Source: Rhodospirillaceae bacterium
GTDB taxonomy: Bacteria; Pseudomonadota; Alphaproteobacteria; Micavibrionales; UBA2020
DNA length: 5,539 nt
Assembly (NCBI GenBank): GCA_003524565.1
Contig: DQGU01000140.1
Span: 1 to 5,539, forward strand
Direction of reading: 5' to 3'
The translations under genes were made by a program, and so were the position numbers. This document shows positions 5,024 through 5,539 of this stretch, piece after piece. Position 1 is the first letter of the stretch, and each line of letters opens with the position of its first letter. The notes under the pieces are model-generated. The model ran no database searches. It saw only the letters and a program-made list of their open reading frames with translations, and was not told the DNA's origin.

Positions 5024-5437
5024 TCAGGTATTCGTCGTCTTGCCGCCGGCCGAAGCCAGAAGCGCGATGATTTGGGGCGAACCCGCCTTGACCGCAATCG
5101 ACAGCGCGTTCCAGCCGTTGCGCGTTTCCGCATGCAGGTCGGCGCCCGCGGTAATCAGCTCGGCCACGGTCTTCAGGTGGTGGTTTTTGGCGGCGCGCAT
5201 CAGCGGTGTCCAGCCTTGTGCATCGGCGGCATTGATGTCGCCGCCATCCGCTATCAGGCGGCGCAGCTGGCGCACGTCGCCGACTTCGGCCGCGCGCAGC
5301 ACGGCGGTGCGGTCAATCGTTTGTGTATAGCCGGCGGGCGCGGGCGCAAAAGATGGCGCGCGTTTGGCGGCGGCAGTGGATTGCAAGGGACGGGAACGCA
5401 GGGCAGCGCCGGATGGCGCGTAGGAAAGTGCGGACAT
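5024..5437 (-). CDS. Small ankyrin-repeat protein
   Basis: The 137-residue product has three ankyrin repeats: residues about 43-72 (R-T-A-V-L-R-A-A-E-V-G-D...), 73-105 (the canonical G-W-T-P-L-M-R-A-A-K plus L-I-T-A-G-A-D-L) and 106-133 (G-W-N-A-L-S-I-A-V-K-A-G...). Ankyrin repeats bind other proteins through helix-loop-helix stacks; no enzymatic domain is present and the partner is unknown. Residues 1-42 are a low-complexity Ala/Pro/Ser/Arg segment, probably disordered, without a hydrophobic signal core, so a cytoplasmic location is likely unless it uses a non-classical export route. The start at 5437 is well set by AGGAGG 7 nt upstream. It has an intrinsic terminator on both sides, so it is probably a single-gene unit, possibly controlled through the hairpins in its leader. 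Host-directed effector roles are known for some ankyrin proteins, but nothing here shows that. Confidence 0.9.
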   Translation of the reverse strand: MSALSYAPSGAALRSRPLQSTAAAKRAPSFAPAPAGYTQTIDRTAVLRAAEVGDVRQLRRLIADGGDINAADAQGWTPLMRAAKNHHLKTVAELITAGADLHAETRNGWNALSIAVKAGSPQIIALLASAGGKTTNT

Positions 5438-5444
5438 GTTTTAG

Positions 5445-5450
5445 CCTCCT
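5445..5450 (-). promoter_or_regulatory. Strong ribosome binding site of the ankyrin gene
   Basis: Minus-strand AGGAGG lies 7 nt before ATG at 5437. It rules out an upstream ATG (5457) that would be in another frame and has no such site. Confidence 0.85.
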
Positions 5451-5457
5451 CGGGCAT

Positions 5458-5490
5458 AAAAAAACCGCCGACGTATAGCACACGCGGCGG
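5458..5490 (-). terminator. Intrinsic terminator / attenuator-like hairpin before the ankyrin gene
   Basis: On the minus strand CCGCCGCGT (5490-5482) pairs with ACG-T-CGGCGG (5474-5465, one bulged T) around a 7-nt loop, and is followed by seven T (5464-5458). This is a strong intrinsic terminator read leftward. It may end a gene lying to the right, or attenuate the ankyrin mRNA if transcription starts further right. Confidence 0.8.
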
Positions 5491-5499
5491 ACTTGTCCG
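5472..5499 (-). promoter_or_regulatory. Tentative promoter of the ankyrin gene
   Basis: On the minus strand CGGACA (5499-5494, 4 of 6 to consensus) and TATACG (5477-5472, 4 of 6) are 16 nt apart, and TGC before the -10 makes an extended -10. The start would be near 5466, giving a leader of about 30 nt that begins inside the terminator hairpin. The match is weak. Confidence 0.25.
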
Positions 5500-5501
5500 C
5501 C
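5486..5501. repeat. Perfect inverted repeat competing with the terminator arm
   Basis: GGCGGAC (5486-5492) and GTCCGCC (5495-5501) are perfect inverted repeats with 2 nt between them; in RNA this would be a 6-bp stem with a 4-nt loop. On the minus strand its second arm overlaps the first arm of the adjacent terminator, so the two hairpins are mutually exclusive. Confidence 0.6.
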
Positions 5502-5520
5502 AACGCTTTAGCTGCATTTA

Positions 5521-5539
5521 TTAAGCGCCCGCAAGCTGT
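5521..5539 (-). CDS. Possible 3' tail of an upstream minus-strand gene, cut by window edge
   Basis: One minus-strand frame entering from the right edge reads Q-L-A-G-A and then TAA (5523-5521). A gene ending here would be followed 31 nt later by the intrinsic terminator hairpin, which is typical spacing. With five codons visible nothing can be said about the product, and the reading rests on the terminator alone. Confidence 0.3.

Noticed and set aside
4925..5524. 199-codon open frame on the plus strand
   Set aside because: It is antisense to the ankyrin gene and runs through two intrinsic terminators, with no ribosome site.
1..5539. Defence island, mobile element, CRISPR array or tRNA
   Set aside because: There are no regularly spaced repeats, transposase or integrase motifs, nuclease or toxin families, or cloverleaf structures; the recognised genes are housekeeping or small conserved proteins.

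Overview
The window is ordinary-looking, gene-dense bacterial chromosome, most likely from an alphaproteobacterium. The support is the gene content (GreB of the NGDRSENGDY type, a 17 kDa surface-antigen lipoprotein, a short DUF465/YdcH-like protein, an alphaproteobacterial-style PdxH and an HtpG chaperone), the moderately GC-rich codon use with many G/C third positions, and an RpoH-like promoter of alphaproteobacterial form before htpG. Genus or order cannot be fixed from the sequence. There are no insertion sequences, tRNAs, rRNAs, CRISPR arrays or phage genes.

Layout, left to right. Positions 1-231 (minus) hold the N-terminal part of a Cro/C1-type helix-turn-helix regulator that runs off the left edge. 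Positions 334-891 (minus) hold greB. Its start codon lies only 14 bp from that of a divergent DUF167/YggU-family gene (906-1223, plus). Convergent with that gene is a probable two-gene minus-strand unit: a glycine-zipper outer-membrane lipoprotein (1479-1973) followed 19 nt later by a DUF465 gene (1244-1459). A 150 bp divergent intergenic region with a sigma70-like promoter leads to pdxH (2124-2714, plus). Then come a GC-rich hairpin, a heat-shock-type promoter and htpG (2827-4707, plus), which ends at a strong bidirectional terminator. The right end holds two minus-strand genes: a 63-residue Cys/His-rich unknown (4743-4934) whose last codons lie in that terminator, and a small three-repeat ankyrin protein (5024-5437). 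The ankyrin gene is flanked by two intrinsic terminators. The last 19 bases may be the tail of another minus-strand gene.

Most genes are housekeeping: transcript cleavage (GreB), PLP salvage (PdxH), protein folding under stress (HtpG) and envelope (lipoprotein). They do not form one pathway, and I see no convincing undescribed multi-gene system. The more interesting points are small. Promoter-like elements sit inside terminator-hairpin loops at two junctions. An alternative-pairing, attenuator-like leader precedes the ankyrin gene. A short Cys/His-rich orphan ORF has an excellent ribosome binding site, and greB and the DUF167 gene have closely packed divergent starts.
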